Program-made: the position numbers and the translations under genes | The notes under the pieces: generated by a model | Seen by the model: the letters and a program-made list of their open reading frames with translations, nothing else | Databases searched by the model: none | Told to the model about the DNA's origin: nothing | In this document: positions 8,557 through 17,198 of the stretch, one piece after another | How positions within the stretch are numbered: the first letter of the stretch is position 1 | Layout of the letters: each line of letters opens with the position of its first letter | NCBI GenBank assembly: GCA_963665865.2 | Contig: CAXXWF010000001.1 | Span: 3,348,001-3,412,000 of the forward strand | Direction: 5' to 3' | Length of the DNA stretch: 64,000 bases | DNA from: PHAA01 sp963665865 | Lineage (GTDB): Bacteria; Bacillota; Syntrophomonadia; Syntrophomonadales; Syntrophomonadaceae

Positions 8557-9543
8557 TCAAAGATTATATATATCCACCTTGTATTTATCTAAATTTTGCT
8601 TGAAGAACTCAATGGTATCAGCAATTCCTTGTTTAAAGGTGTATTGCGGTCTCCAGTTAGTTAGCCGCTTGATCTTTTCGTTGGAGCCTAAGAGCCTATT
8701 TACCTCACTCTTCTCTGGTCTCAATCTCTGCTCATCACATAATATCTTAGCTGTCGGGTTAATTTGCCGGATCAGCTCCTCCGCAAGCTGACCTATTGAA
8801 ATTTCTTGCTGGGTGGCGATATTTATTTCTTCACCGATTGTTCTGTCGGATTTGGCTATCTCAATAAAACCTCTGGCTGTATCTTTTACATAATTAAAAT
8901 CCCGAGTAGGTGCCATTGAACCCAGTTTTAATTCCTTCGCACCGGACAAAAGCTGAGTAATAATAGTAGGGATAACCGCTCTAGCTGACTGTCTCGGTCC
9001 ATAAGTATTGAAGGGTCTGACAATCGTAACCGGCAGATCAAAGCTGCGATAGAAACTTTCCGCTAACCTGTCAGCCCCTATCTTAGTAGCAGAATAAGGG
9101 GATTGTCCTTGAAAGGAATGCTTTTCATCTATTGGCACATACTGAGCAGTGCCATAAACTTCTGATGTGGAAGTTATCAGGACTTTTTGGGTTCCTAAAT
9201 CTCTCGCCGCCTGAAGAACGTTAAGCGTTCCTTTAATATTGGTATCAATGTAGGAATCTGGAGAATGATAGCTAAACGGAATGGCGACAAGGGCGGCCAG
9301 ATGGTATACCTCATCTACATCTTTCATCGCGGTTCTCACGCCATTAGGGTCACGGATATCACCGGCAAATATCTCGATTTCCTGGAGTAACTTTTTGGGG
9401 AAGCTATCAAGCCACCCCCAACTGTTGAAGGAATTATAGTAGACAAATGCCTTGACCTGTCTTCCTTCTTTGATGAGTTCTTCAACTAAATGACTGCCTA
9501 TAAAACCATCGGCACCAGTTATGAGGACTTTATGTTGTGACAT
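8557..9543 (-). CDS. legB: LegB-type NDP-N-acetylglucosamine 4,6-dehydratase
   Basis: An extended short-chain dehydrogenase of about 328 residues. It has the N-terminal NAD motif ITGADGFIGSHL, the TSTSEVYG strand, catalytic SPYSATKIGAD (Tyr/Lys pair) and RPFNTYGPRQS. This sequence style fits the LegB group, which dehydrates GDP-GlcNAc to the 4-keto-6-deoxy sugar in the first dedicated step after PtmE. Two ATGs lie six bases apart; the second (9543) has the better distance from AGAAGGTGA. It is the upstream gene of the legB-legC-ptmE run. About 245 gene-free bases, AT-rich and without a clear motif, separate it from the acetyltransferase at 9790. Confidence 0.87.
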   Translation of the reverse strand: MSQHKVLITGADGFIGSHLVEELIKEGRQVKAFVYYNSFNSWGWLDSFPKKLLQEIEIFAGDIRDPNGVRTAMKDVDEVYHLAALVAIPFSYHSPDSYIDTNIKGTLNVLQAARDLGTQKVLITSTSEVYGTAQYVPIDEKHSFQGQSPYSATKIGADRLAESFYRSFDLPVTIVRPFNTYGPRQSARAVIPTIITQLLSGAKELKLGSMAPTRDFNYVKDTARGFIEIAKSDRTIGEEINIATQQEISIGQLAEELIRQINPTAKILCDEQRLRPEKSEVNRLLGSNEKIKRLTNWRPQYTFKQGIADTIEFFKQNLDKYKVDIYNL

Positions 9544-9789
9544 AATCATTCACCTTCTTAGTAGTTTTTCACACAGCTTTCAATCTATAATATCAACCTT
9601 TTTCCAAGCATTGCAGATATGTGGCTTACTATAACTGGGAGATATACAAATACTACTCTGGAAGCGACATATTTCATTATCTCATTTAAAAACAATGTAA
9701 AACCGTTGTGTGTTTTTTGAACTAAGACAAACTATTATTATGAAGAAGCAGTATTAAAAATATCATTTTCATTCCATTCCTACTCCGGT

Positions 9790-10299
9790 TCATATAAATT
9801 TATTTTCAGCCTTCAACTTTTCATAATGTTCAGCATTCCGCGAAGAAAACACTTTTGCAGGATGACCGCCAGCAATGGCATAATTCGGAATATCACTGAC
9901 AACCACACTTCCGGCCTGAATTATGGCACCTTCACCTATTGTGACACCGCCCAAAACAATTACTCTTGAACCTAACCACACGTTATCTTTTATAACAATC
10001 TCCTTGACAACAAAAGTATTATCATATGGTATTGCCTCACCTTCGTAATTATGGTTTTGTGTAATAATCATACATTCCTTTCCTGAATGAAAATTGTTTC
10101 CAATAACTACTTTTCCTTTTCCGCCAATTTCCATGCCATTAAAATGACAATTTGTGCCAATATAGGTATTTGAGGTAAACGAACTGTGGGCATTTACCTT
10201 TGTATTTGGTCCTATAAATGCAGCTCTTTTTTTAGCACAAAAAGTAAAAAAGCCAGTCAACATACGCTTTATTATTGTTTTCACTGTATTTCTCAGCAT
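9790..10299 (-). CDS. Hexapeptide-repeat acyltransferase (WbbJ/Maa-like)
   Basis: A 169-residue left-handed beta-helix protein with many [LIV]-G-x-x-x-x turns (NTYIGTNCHF, VIGNNFHSGKECMI, VWLGSRVIVLGGVTIGEGAI). It has the catalytic-type NHNYEGEAIPYD segment seen in maltose/galactoside-type O-acetyltransferases, and it ends with AIAGGHPAKVFSSRN. It probably O- or N-acetylates a glycan sugar from acetyl-CoA in the cytoplasm. Its first codons overlap the end of the upstream gene by 7 bases, so the two are coupled. The acceptor is unknown. Confidence 0.8.
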   Translation of the reverse strand: MLRNTVKTIIKRMLTGFFTFCAKKRAAFIGPNTKVNAHSSFTSNTYIGTNCHFNGMEIGGKGKVVIGNNFHSGKECMIITQNHNYEGEAIPYDNTFVVKEIVIKDNVWLGSRVIVLGGVTIGEGAIIQAGSVVVSDIPNYAIAGGHPAKVFSSRNAEHYEKLKAENKFI

Positions 10300-11498
10300 A
10301 ATATTTCTCCTTTAATTAAAGGATGATTGCCTTTAGCAACGTTTTTAATTATTTGTGATAGCAGATAGTGAGGCTTCTTCAACATTATATAGTCTAAATC
10401 TTTAAGCTTTAAATAAGTTTCTGTTTGTGAGTAATCGTCAATAACGATTGTCTTCTGTTTGTTCCATCCCTCAAATAAAACTGTTGATATAAGCGAAGCA
10501 ACACATTCCGTATCAGACATTGATTCATTTAAAGAAAGATTGTTTTTATCTTGAACATCGTATTCTTTAAAAATATGCCTGACAACTTCATCATTTTCTG
10601 TACGTGGGTGGATTCTTACCGCGCATTCCTTGCCTGCCGCCTTTAATATATCAAAAGCCTCCTTTATGCCTACCATTATTTCTTTGTTTTCAATACCCAA
10701 ATAATAGGTCATGAAATACTTTTTATTTTCCTTATTTTCAATCTTCACAGTCTGCATAGAATAAGGTAGCTCCACTTTAAACTGTGAATGTTCCCCTCGC
10801 AATTTTAAAAACAAATTTACATAATGAGAATCCCAAACATAAAACTCGGAAAATCTGAAAAACGAATTTTTTAGGTTAAATAGTTTTTCACCATGCATTA
10901 CATTTATATGTTGAATACCTTTTTCCTCACAGTATTGAGTAGCTAATGATGAGGTGAAAGAATTTTCAGAATAAGAAATTATCGCTTTTGGGTTGTGTTT
11001 CTTAATTTGCGCTGAGTACATACCTATTTTCAATAAAATCTTCAACTTAAAGTAGAACGAGAATCTACATTTTTTAAATTGCTTGTGCAAAAAAATCAAG
11101 TCATATCTATCAAGCACAATATCGCTTGCAACTCTCTCTGTTATGATATAATGATATCTTTCATTAATGCTATCTTGTATTATGCCAGTACTAATCCCAT
11201 CAGCAATAAATACAGCGTCACAATTTTCACCTGCAGTTATTAATTTAGATCTCATCCGAGCGCTGATTTCATATATTGGTATAATGAAAAATGCCGATAC
11301 CTTCATTATTGAATTAAGCCACCATTTCTCCATAAACATAGTGCTTTTGTATTGATAAAATGAGCGCATATAATCATCCTCTGGTTCGGGTAATGACCAC
11401 AGGAATTTCTCTTGCTCTGCAACAGAGACTCTGAAGGTTGCATAGTCCTTTATCGTTATTTTTCTTAAAATATTTCTCAGTAAAATCGAAATATTCAA
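10293..11498 (-). CDS. Unrecognised protein, possible GT-B-like glycan transferase
   Basis: A 401-residue protein I do not recognise at family level. It is very rich in Lys, Ile and Asn, and the DNA is markedly AT-rich. Residues around 190-230 (KAIISYSENSFTSS, GIQHINVMHGEKLF) resemble the 'name/HGE' loop of GT-B glycosyltransferases that act on surface polymers. The C-terminal part (AVRIHPRTENDEV, CVASLISTVLFEGWNKQK) resembles the nucleotide-sugar side of capsule or polysialyl-type transferases, where the final Glu would bind the nucleotide ribose. There is no signal peptide. The position between licD and an acetyltransferase supports a role in glycan assembly. A function beyond 'putative transferase' is not supported. 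Confidence 0.5.
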   Translation of the reverse strand: MNISILLRNILRKITIKDYATFRVSVAEQEKFLWSLPEPEDDYMRSFYQYKSTMFMEKWWLNSIMKVSAFFIIPIYEISARMRSKLITAGENCDAVFIADGISTGIIQDSINERYHYIITERVASDIVLDRYDLIFLHKQFKKCRFSFYFKLKILLKIGMYSAQIKKHNPKAIISYSENSFTSSLATQYCEEKGIQHINVMHGEKLFNLKNSFFRFSEFYVWDSHYVNLFLKLRGEHSQFKVELPYSMQTVKIENKENKKYFMTYYLGIENKEIMVGIKEAFDILKAAGKECAVRIHPRTENDEVVRHIFKEYDVQDKNNLSLNESMSDTECVASLISTVLFEGWNKQKTIVIDDYSQTETYLKLKDLDYIMLKKPHYLLSQIIKNVAKGNHPLIKGEILC

Positions 11499-11510
11499 AT
11501 TAATCTTCCT

Positions 11511-12335
11511 CTATTGTATATATTCGCTATAATCCTTATCAACATCCCATATTTCAGCGTGTATAGCTGCCTTCTGTTGTTCTTTCGATGGAAACTTCAT
11601 ATAATCGCCGTATCTTAAAACAAGATACTTCTTGATTTTCGTAGGCCCCATTAAAACTGTGTCCTCAAACGATATATCCACCGGTTCAGCAAACATCTCT
11701 TTATCGAATATCCCTTGATAAAAATTTGCCTTGGTAATGTAATAACAGAATGCGTAATCGCCTTTTAAGCTCTCATATTTATAAATCCGCTTATAGAATT
11801 GATTAGCCATGAGCTTATTAGGCAGAATTTTCAACAGGCCAAGTGCAGCCTTTTGGGTTACTGTTTTAGGTTTCCAATTCCTCTGTGATAGGGCTACGAG
11901 GGTCACATACTTCGATTCATAATAAATTATTTTCTGCATGAAATGGTTGAGCGGACATTTGTGAAGTATCATAATGTCAACATATATGCCTTGATGCATA
12001 TCCTTCCAGTCTTTGAAATTATCTTCAATAAACGTAGTGCCATTCATACGCACCTTGGCATACTCCAAGTACTTCCCGGTAATACCCCACTCTTGCAGAA
12101 CAAACTGGTCACTGTTCATAGCATCGAACACTACTTTAAACTTTTCGTAATTGTCCAGTGTCATAAAAATATCCAGGTCATCATCCCACGGAATGAATCC
12201 CCCATGTCTTACAGCCCCAAGTGCCGTACCGCCCATTATGTAATATACAATCCCGTGTTCACGACACATCTTATCTATGAACACCATTGTCTCGAGTATT
12301 TTGATTTGTACGTCTTTTATTGTCTGTTGGCTCAT
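11511..12335 (-). CDS. LicD-family phosphotransferase
   Basis: A LicD/fukutin-type nucleotidyltransferase-fold protein of about 274 residues. The diagnostic block YYIMGGTALGAVRHGGFIPWDDDLDIFM carries the G-x-x-x-G and D-D-D/D metal ligands. Family members transfer phosphocholine, or related phospho-alcohols such as glycerol or ribitol phosphate, from a CDP donor to a sugar. The chosen ATG (12335) follows AAAGG/AGGAG; a longer frame upstream adds about 39 residues with no homology pattern and is left out. A CTP-dependent TagD-like enzyme lies two genes upstream at 13330-13764, so CDP-glycerol is a plausible donor. Confidence 0.85.
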   Translation of the reverse strand: MSQQTIKDVQIKILETMVFIDKMCREHGIVYYIMGGTALGAVRHGGFIPWDDDLDIFMTLDNYEKFKVVFDAMNSDQFVLQEWGITGKYLEYAKVRMNGTTFIEDNFKDWKDMHQGIYVDIMILHKCPLNHFMQKIIYYESKYVTLVALSQRNWKPKTVTQKAALGLLKILPNKLMANQFYKRIYKYESLKGDYAFCYYITKANFYQGIFDKEMFAEPVDISFEDTVLMGPTKIKKYLVLRYGDYMKFPSKEQQKAAIHAEIWDVDKDYSEYIQ

Positions 12336-12478
12336 GTCTCCTAACCTTTCATTTTTTCCATTGCAGCGCCATTGGCAGTTCCCCTCTTTATTCCTTTGGC
12401 GACCTTCATCGCTCAACCTATGTGCTTCCACACAATATCTTGCGCACTGCACTAGACCTCTTAAGATTTATCACAACC

Positions 12479-13315
12479 CTAAATCTTTTTTGCCAAGTAG
12501 TAAAATCTGCTTATAAATCTTTTAATAAATGGAATTTTTATTAATAATTTTGCAAAAAATTTAGTACCGGCAAATATAACTAACTTTGCCTTGGCATTAT
12601 TAGAATTGTCTTCCCATCGATGAGGATGGGTACTAATAATTACTGAATTTCCTTCTTTGATAAATGTCAAAATATGATCAAGCCCACTTAATGGAATATC
12701 GTTTCCTGAGTAATTCGGCAGATCATTGTTTTCAGGGTCGTCAATCACTTTCCACCCATATCCTGCATCAGAAATATACAGGTATTCTTGGTTTGTTCGT
12801 CCTTTGAAATCAACTACAATATCTGTCATACTTGGATATCTGTCCAATGTTTTGGGATTCCTAAAAAAATCTCGATTCGATGAATAGCCATTTCGTGACA
12901 CTACCGGATTCCCATGCTGACACACTGTTTTGATAAGAAAACCTTGTTTTTCAAATATCCTGATATTGTTTTCAAATTCAAGTGCTGCTTTCTCATAATT
13001 ACCGCTATTGCTGTCCAGAACATCATAGTGATATGATACTTCATGCCCCAAAGCCTGAATCTTTCGCAAATATTCAATATTCTTTTTATTATCTTTCAAT
13101 AAATAGGCCTGCACATAATAGCTTCCGTGCAATGCATGCTTATATTCAATCTTGGCTAATTGCAAAGCTTTTGATGGGTTGGTTTCCACATCGTGCTTTA
13201 AGACATAAAACGTTATATCATTCGTATATTCAAGAACATCCACAGCCCGCAGGCACTGCGCTTTAGAATCTTTAAGCTTTGAGCAGAAATCATCCCATTC
13301 TCTATAAATAAACAT
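12479..13315 (-). CDS. Polysaccharide-deacetylase-like protein
   Basis: A 278-residue protein with a NodB-like start: FYVLKHDVETNP (residues 36-47, His-Asp on the first strand) and ALGHEVSYHYDVLD (about 93-106, the equivalent of the HxxxH metal motif in altered form). It ends with VIISTHPHRWED, another His-rich motif. The normal HSxxH spacing is not exact, so catalytic competence is uncertain. The C-terminus is hydrophobic and basic (KFFAKLLIKIPFIKRF), as if peripherally membrane associated. There is no signal peptide, implying action on a cytoplasmic or lipid-linked precursor. It sits between licD and the TagD-like gene. The interval 12336-12478 to licD holds no convincing gene. Confidence 0.65.
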   Translation of the reverse strand: MFIYREWDDFCSKLKDSKAQCLRAVDVLEYTNDITFYVLKHDVETNPSKALQLAKIEYKHALHGSYYVQAYLLKDNKKNIEYLRKIQALGHEVSYHYDVLDSNSGNYEKAALEFENNIRIFEKQGFLIKTVCQHGNPVVSRNGYSSNRDFFRNPKTLDRYPSMTDIVVDFKGRTNQEYLYISDAGYGWKVIDDPENNDLPNYSGNDIPLSGLDHILTFIKEGNSVIISTHPHRWEDNSNNAKAKLVIFAGTKFFAKLLIKIPFIKRFISRFYYLAKKI

Positions 13316-13329
13316 ATTGATTACTCCGG

Positions 13330-13764
13330 TTATTTTTCATCATATATTCTATTAAGTACTTCTTTCAACAGAGTAGATGATACATTGGCCGTATACGGAA
13401 AATACACAATTTCCGCACCATGCTGATGCAAGGTTTCTTCCACTTCATTAAAGAGCTTATCACCTTTCCAATCGTCGCCCACAAACATCACATCAAATTT
13501 ATATTTTTCAAAAGCCTTTATCTTATCTCTATTTTCTTGCGGAACAACTTGATCAACATAACGAATCGCTTCAACGATGGATTTTCGTTCTTCATAAGAA
13601 ATCACCGGAGTTTTGTTTTTGTATTGCTGAACCAGTTCGTCTGTACTGACTCCAACCATCAGAAACTCACACTGTTCTTTTGCCCGTTTTAAAATATTAA
13701 GATGCCCTATATGAAATAAATCAAAAACACCCGTAGTATAGCCAACATTATATTTTTTACTCAT
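13330..13764 (-). CDS. tagD: TagD-like glycerol-3-phosphate cytidylyltransferase family protein
   Basis: A 144-residue single-domain cytidylyltransferase with TTGVFDLFHIGHLNILKRAK (residues 10-29, the HxGH motif) and a C-terminal ANVSSTLLKEVL corresponding to the ISSTxL signature. The length and the sequence FVGDDWKGDKLFNE agree with the TagD/GCT group, which makes CDP-glycerol from CTP and glycerol-3-phosphate. Related enzymes use other small phosphates, so the substrate is inferred. With LicD nearby, the natural reading is CDP-glycerol (or similar) production followed by LicD-mediated decoration of a surface glycan rather than a full wall teichoic acid, as no TagF-type polymerase is seen here. 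Confidence 0.8.
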   Translation of the reverse strand: MSKKYNVGYTTGVFDLFHIGHLNILKRAKEQCEFLMVGVSTDELVQQYKNKTPVISYEERKSIVEAIRYVDQVVPQENRDKIKAFEKYKFDVMFVGDDWKGDKLFNEVEETLHQHGAEIVYFPYTANVSSTLLKEVLNRIYDEK

Positions 13765-13796
13765 ATCATATTCCCCTCTTTAATTTATCTTTTTTG

Positions 13797-14612
13797 TTAA
13801 ATAAACTTATTACGTATAATTGCACGCAATTTATTGGGCATTAATACCTGCAAAACAAACCTTGTTGAGGTATTATACAAAAATAAAGGAATACCGATTA
13901 TATTGTTTTTTAACATAAAATTAAATAATCTTGTCAAACTGCAAAAATACCTCCACCCGCCGCGACGGCGGTTCTGCTCATCACTTCCTCGAACATAAAC
14001 CAAAGCTCGGCTAATATTACGAAATGTCGCACCGTTTAAATACATTCTTATCCATAAATAATAATCTTCGGCATAATACCAATCCATATAGCCACCTGCA
14101 GCTATTACCGCTTCTCTTTTGAACATAACTGTCGCCTGCGCAAAAGGGCAACGCTTTTTTAAGAAGACTCTTATATCCTCGTCTTCCAGTGGATTATTTT
14201 CGACAAATACTACATTATTTATATCCCCAATAAAATGTTTAACACCGGATCCCACAATAGCTAAACTTGCATCTTTCATAAAACATTCTATTTCTTTTTC
14301 AAACCGATCTGGAGTATTAATATCATCAGCATCAACAATGGCAACATATTCATAAATGCAGTTTTCAAGACCAATATTCCTTGCTTTGCCGTGACCAACA
14401 TTTTCACACAATCTGATCACTTTAATACATTTTTTCTTTTCGTAATCAACTATAATTCTGTTTGTTTTTTCTGGAACTGGCCCGTCAACAACCAAAACCA
14501 CTTCATCAGGCATAAGTGTTTGATTATATACGCTTTCAAGCGCCTCTTTAAAATGTTCAGGATTATCTCCACCGTACACACACATAGATACAGAAAAATT
14601 ATATTGATACAT
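13797..14612 (-). CDS. Family 2 glycosyltransferase
   Basis: A GT-A fold inverting glycosyltransferase of about 271 residues. It begins FSVSMCVYGGDNPEHFKEAL, has the nucleotide-binding strand VVLVVDGPVP and the metal-binding DXD-type motif in VAIVDADDINTPDRF, and later YAEDYYLWIRMY corresponding to the ED catalytic region. The start is ATG at 14612 behind GAGGTGTAAA; the longer frame to 14708 is not needed. A hydrophobic C-terminus (NNIIGIPLFLYNT) may sit at the membrane. It would add one sugar to the lipid-linked repeat unit. The acceptor and donor cannot be told. Confidence 0.85.
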   Translation of the reverse strand: MYQYNFSVSMCVYGGDNPEHFKEALESVYNQTLMPDEVVLVVDGPVPEKTNRIIVDYEKKKCIKVIRLCENVGHGKARNIGLENCIYEYVAIVDADDINTPDRFEKEIECFMKDASLAIVGSGVKHFIGDINNVVFVENNPLEDEDIRVFLKKRCPFAQATVMFKREAVIAAGGYMDWYYAEDYYLWIRMYLNGATFRNISRALVYVRGSDEQNRRRGGWRYFCSLTRLFNFMLKNNIIGIPLFLYNTSTRFVLQVLMPNKLRAIIRNKFI

Positions 14613-14783
14613 TTTACACCTCAAACATTTACAGCTATTGTCGCTTCCGCTTATACGTTTCTTTTTTCTATTTACGTATCTTTTATAGATACTAAAAGGG
14701 AATAGCACATAATTGAAAATATCTAATCCCTGGTATTTTTAATGTTGCACTTTTGCCACCATTCCACTTGTTTTATTGTTCGT

Positions 14784-15707
14784 TTAGCGTTCTTTGGCAG
14801 GGATACCGTATACTACACAGTGTGAAGGCACATCTTTTGTAACAACACTACCCATACCAATGATTGTGTATTCTCCAACGTTAATCTGATTTTTAATAAT
14901 TGCTGAAAGAATGCGTGTATTTCTTCCAATATGAACACTTCCATAAAGTGCAGAGCCCGTAACGATAAGACAATTTTCTTCAATAATTACATTGTGGGCA
15001 ATATGACAAAGAGTATCTATTTTGACCCCGTCACATATAGTCGTATCATCAATCATTCCACGATTGATTACGGTATTAGAACCAATTTGTACTCTGTTGC
15101 CAATCTCGACTCCGCCATAGTGTCTTAACAGTTCATACTTACCATCAACTGGGTCTTGAAACCCGAATCCATCAGTCCCTATAACAGCACCGCTTAGTAT
15201 TTTGCAGTCTTCACCAATAATCACATTGTTCTCAACGGTAACATTATTACTTATAACCGTTCCGCTGCCGATTTGCACATTTCCATTGATTACACAATTC
15301 CTGCCAATAATCACATTTTCACCCAGTCTTACCTCTGTCCCCAGATAGGTATTTTCACCAATTCTCGTTTCAGTTGGTTTGATCTCGTTGCTAAACATTT
15401 CATCGACTACAATGAAAAATACTTTTCTAGGATCTGAAACTCTAATGACACACCGTATGCAATTGCAAGAAATTTCCGCCTCACTCATAAACATCAGTGA
15501 GATGCTCCTTTCAAATCCATCGGCTATATAATCTTGAAGATTTCTTTCCGGTACAATAAATGTCATACATGACTCTTTGTACTGAAAAAGGCTGGAAAAT
15601 CCATTTATCACCTGATCCAAGTCACCTTCGGCAATACATTTAATTCCTTTGTTCTCAAGGAACTTGACAATATGTTTTGTGGTAATATTGCTTTTCAATG
15701 CAACCAT
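14784..15707 (-). CDS. LpxD-like N-acyltransferase with N-terminal sugar-nucleotide-binding-like domain
   Basis: A 307-residue protein. Residues 1-105 look like an LpxD/MurF-type nucleotide-sugar binding lobe (INGFSSLFQYKESCMTFIV). The remainder is a long left-handed beta-helix (ENTYLGTEVRLGENVIIGRN, GAVIGTDGFGFQ, LCHIAHNVIIEENC), where the DGFGF and HIAHN segments match the LpxD active-site region including its catalytic His. It ends VYGIPAKER. In lipid A synthesis LpxD N-acylates a glucosamine; a Gram-positive has no lipid A, so here it probably N-acylates an amino sugar. It lies 3 bases after a PIG-L deacetylase gene that could expose the amine. The exact start is uncertain, with ATG 15707 or a TTG three codons in. 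Confidence 0.75.
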   Translation of the reverse strand: MVALKSNITTKHIVKFLENKGIKCIAEGDLDQVINGFSSLFQYKESCMTFIVPERNLQDYIADGFERSISLMFMSEAEISCNCIRCVIRVSDPRKVFFIVVDEMFSNEIKPTETRIGENTYLGTEVRLGENVIIGRNCVINGNVQIGSGTVISNNVTVENNVIIGEDCKILSGAVIGTDGFGFQDPVDGKYELLRHYGGVEIGNRVQIGSNTVINRGMIDDTTICDGVKIDTLCHIAHNVIIEENCLIVTGSALYGSVHIGRNTRILSAIIKNQINVGEYTIIGMGSVVTKDVPSHCVVYGIPAKER

Positions 15708-15710
15708 CCT

Positions 15711-16388
15711 TTAACTAAGACTTCTCAATAAAATAAAACTTTCGCTACTTTGCATACCACACTGCAAACCAACCGCTAAATCAAGTGCTTTAATGCTTTT
15801 GATTGATCTAGGGTGTGGGTAATTTCTTAATTCTGTCTGGTAAGTTGCAATTGCTAATTCTTTTTGTAATTCAAAATCTTCAATATTCGAAAAAACATTG
15901 GCTGTAAAACTCGTTTCAATCATTTGAGGAGACCATTCGGTTGCTGATGGGACACTATAAGCATATAGGCGTTTTACACATTGATCAGGAACAGGACGCA
16001 CTGCAACCAGGGTGGATTTATACACCATCTGATGATCCAAATTTACATCCCCATAAAAATGGGTATATACTTCTTTTGGTCTCACTCTTTCGATCACATT
16101 TTCGATTACTTCATTGAGTTCAATATGAGGGATGACGTCCAATTGCATATCAGGTAGATTGCCAAAATGCACCTGTTTAACTCCAATTAACGCATTGGCC
16201 TTCTTGGATTCTTCCTTTTTTCTCTCGATGATCTCGGGCAAATTCTCATAATCCCTGTACTGAGCCGTACACCCATCCGTAACGATTAATATATGAACTT
16301 CATGACCTTTACTAGTTAGTTTAGCAATTGTGCCCCCCATACCATATACTTCGTCATCAGGATGTGCTGCAATCACTAACACTCGCAC
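15711..16388 (-). CDS. PIG-L/LmbE-family N-deacetylase
   Basis: A 225-residue PIG-L protein with the zinc motif AAHPDDEVYGMGG (His9, Asp11, Asp12, Glu13), the second His region THFYGDVNLDHQMVY and C-terminal YQTELRNYPH. PIG-L enzymes remove the N-acetyl group from GlcNAc-containing lipids or small metabolites. No signal peptide or membrane segment is visible, so it acts in the cytoplasm. The ATG lies within the last 32 bases of the upstream phosphoglycosyl transferase gene, indicating tight coupling. Paired with the following LpxD-like acyltransferase it suggests deacetylation and re-acylation of an amino sugar. That pathway is inference. Confidence 0.85.
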   Translation of the reverse strand: MRVLVIAAHPDDEVYGMGGTIAKLTSKGHEVHILIVTDGCTAQYRDYENLPEIIERKKEESKKANALIGVKQVHFGNLPDMQLDVIPHIELNEVIENVIERVRPKEVYTHFYGDVNLDHQMVYKSTLVAVRPVPDQCVKRLYAYSVPSATEWSPQMIETSFTANVFSNIEDFELQKELAIATYQTELRNYPHPRSIKSIKALDLAVGLQCGMQSSESFILLRSLS

Positions 16389-17112
16389 ATTCTTGCCCCC
16401 CTAATAATGTTATTAGCTCCGCTTGCTCATTCCCCATAAAATCTGTTGCAGTAGTCTCACCAAATTCGTTTATACCTTCCCGTACTAAAACCTTAAGTGC
16501 AGTTTTAAATATTATTGTTATGTCTCCCAAAAATGTAATATTAGTATTGTAGGTTGTATCATTCTCAAATTTTTCTTGCCAAGTTTGGCCATTTCTACCA
16601 TTAATTTGCGCCAGCCCTGTTAGTCCAGGCATTTCATCCAATCTGTGCCTTTGTCTTTCATTATATAAGCAAGAATAGCTTATGGGATAGGGCCGTGGTC
16701 CCACGAATGACATTTCGCCTTTTAAGATATTAATTAATTGCGGAAGCTCATCAACACTATAATTTCTCAATAAATTCCCAAGTGGTGTTATTCGTTTTGC
16801 ATCAGGCAGTAATGCCCCATTTTCATCTTTCTTATTAGTCATGCTTCGGAATTTATACATGGTAAATTTCGTGTTATTCTTTCCTGACCGTTCTTGCTTA
16901 AATAAGACTGGACTGCCGAGTTTAAGCCTTACCAATACTGCCACTGTAATAAAAAAAGGTAATAAAATGATAATTGCACAAAACGATAAAATAAAGTCCA
17001 GCGGCTTTTTAATGTATACTTTGTAAATACCACCCTTTGTAGGCTTGTGCATAGTTAGGTTCATTTGATTATCCGGCTGCACTTCCATATTAAAATCCAA
17101 TTCACTTTTCAT
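16357..17112 (-). CDS. Phosphoglycosyl transferase (PglC/WcaJ-like bacterial sugar transferase)
   Basis: A monotopic phosphoglycosyl transferase of about 251 residues that loads the first sugar-1-phosphate on undecaprenyl phosphate. After a polar N-terminus comes IKKPLDFILSFCAIIILLPF, the re-entrant membrane helix. It is followed by the Asp-Glu catalytic dyad in NYSVDELPQLINILKGEMSFVGPRP and PGLTGLAQINGRNG. The short length without the four-TM N-terminal domain fits the PglC/PglB-C class. A PglE-like aminotransferase and a PglF-like dehydratase elsewhere in the cluster make UDP-diNAc-bacillosamine or a relative a plausible substrate. The ribosome binding site is weak and two later in-frame ATGs exist, so the start is uncertain. 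Confidence 0.85.
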   Translation of the reverse strand: MKSELDFNMEVQPDNQMNLTMHKPTKGGIYKVYIKKPLDFILSFCAIIILLPFFITVAVLVRLKLGSPVLFKQERSGKNNTKFTMYKFRSMTNKKDENGALLPDAKRITPLGNLLRNYSVDELPQLINILKGEMSFVGPRPYPISYSCLYNERQRHRLDEMPGLTGLAQINGRNGQTWQEKFENDTTYNTNITFLGDITIIFKTALKVLVREGINEFGETTATDFMGNEQAELITLLGGQECASVSDCSTS

Positions 17113-17198
17113 AATCTACTCGCTTTCATAAACGGCCCAATAGCCCATTCATTTTTACAGTTACTCATCTATGATCAACATCCTATAAACCTTTAATG

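Noticed and set aside
8018..8791. Plus-strand open frame of 257 codons opposite legC/legB
   Set aside because: It lies fully antisense to two well-supported genes and has Ser-rich shadow composition with no family motif or ribosome site.
12336..12452. N-terminal extension of LicD to 12452, and a 22-codon ORF just before licD
   Set aside because: The extension runs through the licD ribosome site and shows no LicD homology; the short ORF has only a weak ribosome site and no pattern.
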